Positions 21,397-22,744 of a DNA stretch of 22,744 nucleotides are shown in pieces (the first letter of the stretch is position 1; each line of letters opens with the position of its first letter). A program made the position numbers and the translations under genes. Source of the stretch: Proteobacteria bacterium HN_bin10. GTDB taxonomy: Bacteria > Pseudomonadota > Alphaproteobacteria > Caulobacterales > Aquidulcibacteraceae. The DNA is taken from positions 1-22,744 of the forward strand of contig LWDN01000016.1 in assembly GCA_002083515.1 (NCBI GenBank), read 5' to 3'. The notes beneath the pieces were generated by a model. That model was not told the DNA's origin. It saw only the letters and a list, made by a program, of their open reading frames with translations, and ran no database searches.

Positions 21397-22194
21397 GTGT
21401 CCATCGTGAATATTCGAGTGCTGGGCTGCCACGGGTCGGAGCAGCTCATCAAAAAAAGCCAGGGATTAGGGCAATGCCGTACCTGCGGGTTCCTCGTCAA
21501 CGGCACGGTCATGGTCGACGCCGGCACCATCGGCGCCGCCCTGACCTTGGAGGAGCAGCGCCGGATCACGCACGTGCTCCTGTCGCATTTGCACTTCGAC
21601 CACGTACAGGGCCTGCCGACCCTGGCCGACAATCTGGTGGATGACGGCGCAAGCCCAGTCACGATCGTGGGGACGACGCAGGTGCTGAACGGGCTGCGAT
21701 CGCATTTGTTCAACAACAAGGTCTATCCGAATTTTTTCCGGCTGCCGACGCCCAAACAGCCGATCTTCCGCTTGCAGGCCATGACGCCGAAGCGGACGGT
21801 CGCCGTCGGCAAACTGGAAGTGACGCCGATTCGGGTGAATCACCTGGTGCCCACGGTGGGTTTCCTCGTCAAACAGGGGGAGTCCTCGTTCATCTATAGC
21901 GGCGACACCTACGAGACGGACGAAATCTGGCGGGTGGCCGAGCGCGAGCCCACGTTGAAGGCCGTCTTTATCGAATCGTCGTTTCCGGACGAGCAGGCCG
22001 ACCTCGCGCGCGTGAGCCGGCATCTCACGCCGACGCTCTTGGCGCGCGCGTTTCGGAAAATCCGCCGGCCGGACCTGCCGCTCTACGTCTACCACGTCAA
22101 GCCGCGTTTCCGAGAACAGATCGTCCAGCAACTGTCCCGCTTCCAGATTCCCCGTCTGACCGTGTTGGAAGAAGGGCAGGAGATTTGCCTGTAA
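21397..22194 (+). CDS. metallo-beta-lactamase-fold hydrolase, class II cyclic-nucleotide phosphodiesterase-like
   Basis: A 265-residue MBL-fold enzyme. The metal motif is SHLHFDHVQG with His64, His66, Asp68 and His69, preceded by TVMVDAGT and followed by NHLVPTVGF, YSGDTYETDEIW (metal-bridging Asp) and a late YHVKPRF with another His. The short compact form and the N-terminal layout (IRVLGCHGS, then CGFLVNGTVMVDAGT) resemble class II cAMP phosphodiesterases, so cyclic nucleotide hydrolysis is the best guess, not a firm one. A QCRTC Cys pair lies at 27-30. GTG codons at 21397 and 21406 are both possible starts; the second has a GAG-containing site and gives MNIRVLG. It lies eight bases before accD. 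Confidence 0.88.
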   Translation: MSIVNIRVLGCHGSEQLIKKSQGLGQCRTCGFLVNGTVMVDAGTIGAALTLEEQRRITHVLLSHLHFDHVQGLPTLADNLVDDGASPVTIVGTTQVLNGLRSHLFNNKVYPNFFRLPTPKQPIFRLQAMTPKRTVAVGKLEVTPIRVNHLVPTVGFLVKQGESSFIYSGDTYETDEIWRVAEREPTLKAVFIESSFPDEQADLARVSRHLTPTLLARAFRKIRRPDLPLYVYHVKPRFREQIVQQLSRFQIPRLTVLEEGQEICL

Positions 22195-22202
22195 CCGCGC
22201 CG

Positions 22203-22744
22203 ATGGCCTGGTTCAAAAAAGACGCGTCGGCGGCCGGTGAACCGGCCAAGCCCGCCAAGGGGCTCGAAGGCATGTGGCTCAAATGCAGCCACTGCCGGGA
22301 GATCATCTATCGCAAGGAAGTCGAGCGGAACTGGAAGGTCTGCCCCAAGTGCGACTACCACTTCCCCATTTCGGTGCACGAGCGGCTGGCCCTGCTGGTC
22401 GATTTGGGCACCTTTCGGGAATGGGAGGCGGAGGTGGCGCCGGCCGATCCCCTGGCCTTCGTGGACACCAAGCCCTATCGCGACCGCCTCAAGGCGCAGC
22501 AGGACAAGACCGGCCGCAAGGACGCCTTGATGGTCGGCGAGGGGCTCATCGAAGGCCGCCGGATGGCGCTGGGCCTGTTCGATTTCAGCTTCATGGGCGG
22601 CAGCATGGGCTCCGTCGTGGGCGAGAAACTGTGCCGGGGGATCGAGCGCGCGATCGAGGCGCGCCTGCCGTTCGTGCTGATCTGCACCTCGGGCGGCGCG
22701 CGCATGCAGGAAGGCATCTTGTCGCTCATGCAGATGGCGAAGAC
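22203..22744 (+). CDS. accD: acetyl-CoA carboxylase carboxyltransferase subunit beta, N-terminal part (cut by window edge)
   Basis: AccD, with AccA, transfers the carboxyl group from biotin to acetyl-CoA to make malonyl-CoA, the committed step of fatty acid synthesis. The visible 180 residues begin with MAWFKKDA, then the zinc ribbon CSHC and CPKC (about residues 28-50), HFPISVHERLALLVD, the crotonase-fold start DALMVGEGLIEGR, FDFSFMGGSMGSVVGEK and ICTSGGARMQEGILSLMQM, the last forming part of the acyl-CoA site. No ribosome site is visible before the ATG; it follows the MBL-fold gene by eight bases and is probably translated from the same message. The rest lies beyond the window. Confidence 0.96.
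   Translation, partial: MAWFKKDASAAGEPAKPAKGLEGMWLKCSHCREIIYRKEVERNWKVCPKCDYHFPISVHERLALLVDLGTFREWEAEVAPADPLAFVDTKPYRDRLKAQQDKTGRKDALMVGEGLIEGRRMALGLFDFSFMGGSMGSVVGEKLCRGIERAIEARLPFVLICTSGGARMQEGILSLMQMAK

Noticed and set aside
1..22744. Mobile element, defence island, CRISPR array or biosynthetic cluster
   Set aside because: No transposase, integrase, phage, restriction or repeat-spacer structure is visible; gene content and base composition are uniform chromosomal housekeeping. The caspase protein has no defence-type neighbours.

Overview
The window is GC-rich, densely coding bacterial chromosome with no rRNA, tRNA, IS element, phage gene or CRISPR array. The gene content (MEP-pathway Dxr, UppS and CdsA in one run, HpnD-type hopanoid synthase, adenosylcobalamin-dependent ribonucleotide reductase, a four-gene moa operon, many lipoproteins) and the protein style suggest a Gram-negative bacterium, most likely of the Nitrospirota (Nitrospira-like). 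That placement is inference from general familiarity, not from a marker gene.

Layout. (1) 1-2330, minus strand: uppS, cdsA, dxr (dxr runs off the left edge), behind a good sigma70-type promoter whose -35 box lies inside a palindrome. (2) 2378-5726, plus strand: tldD, tldE/pmbA and an unrecognised 151-residue protein. (3) 5707-8094, minus strand: two paralogous lipoproteins joined by an ATGA overlap, then a caspase-fold lipoprotein with an EF-hand-like loop; a hairpin terminator for this run lies inside the end of the convergent gene. (4) 8142-14141, minus strand: family-4 uracil-DNA glycosylase, hpnD, a BtuF-like substrate-binding protein, a HAD phosphatase, a membrane-anchored SH3-like protein, and class II ribonucleotide reductase. 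(5) 14292-15853, plus strand: a YjbQ-family protein and an unrecognised 337-residue protein. (6) 15892-18089, minus strand: a FolB-methyltransferase fusion, a PHP-domain phosphoesterase and a small secreted Pro/Gly/Ser-rich protein. (7) 18135-21261, plus strand: moaC, moaD, moaE, moaA and a nickel/cobalt-type permease, with ATGA overlaps at moaD/moaE and moaE/moaA. (8) 21397-22744, plus strand: a metallo-beta-lactamase-fold hydrolase and accD (cut by the right edge).

How it fits together. Most of the window is housekeeping: isoprenoid and undecaprenyl carrier synthesis, phospholipid precursor, hopanoid precursor, deoxynucleotide supply, DNA repair, molybdopterin synthesis, folate and fatty acid initiation. 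The parts that depart from the ordinary are the caspase/lipoprotein operon, MoaD with two residues after its diglycine, the FolB-methyltransferase fusion, the divergent folB/moaC promoter region with a symmetrical element over both -35 boxes, and two proteins of unknown family.

No stretch over 300 bases lacks a gene. The longest gaps are the uppS/tldD divergent region (about 180 bases), the nrdJ/yjbQ divergent region (150), the space below nrdJ (147) and those before 14840 and 21397 (about 135 each); what they hold is listed as features.
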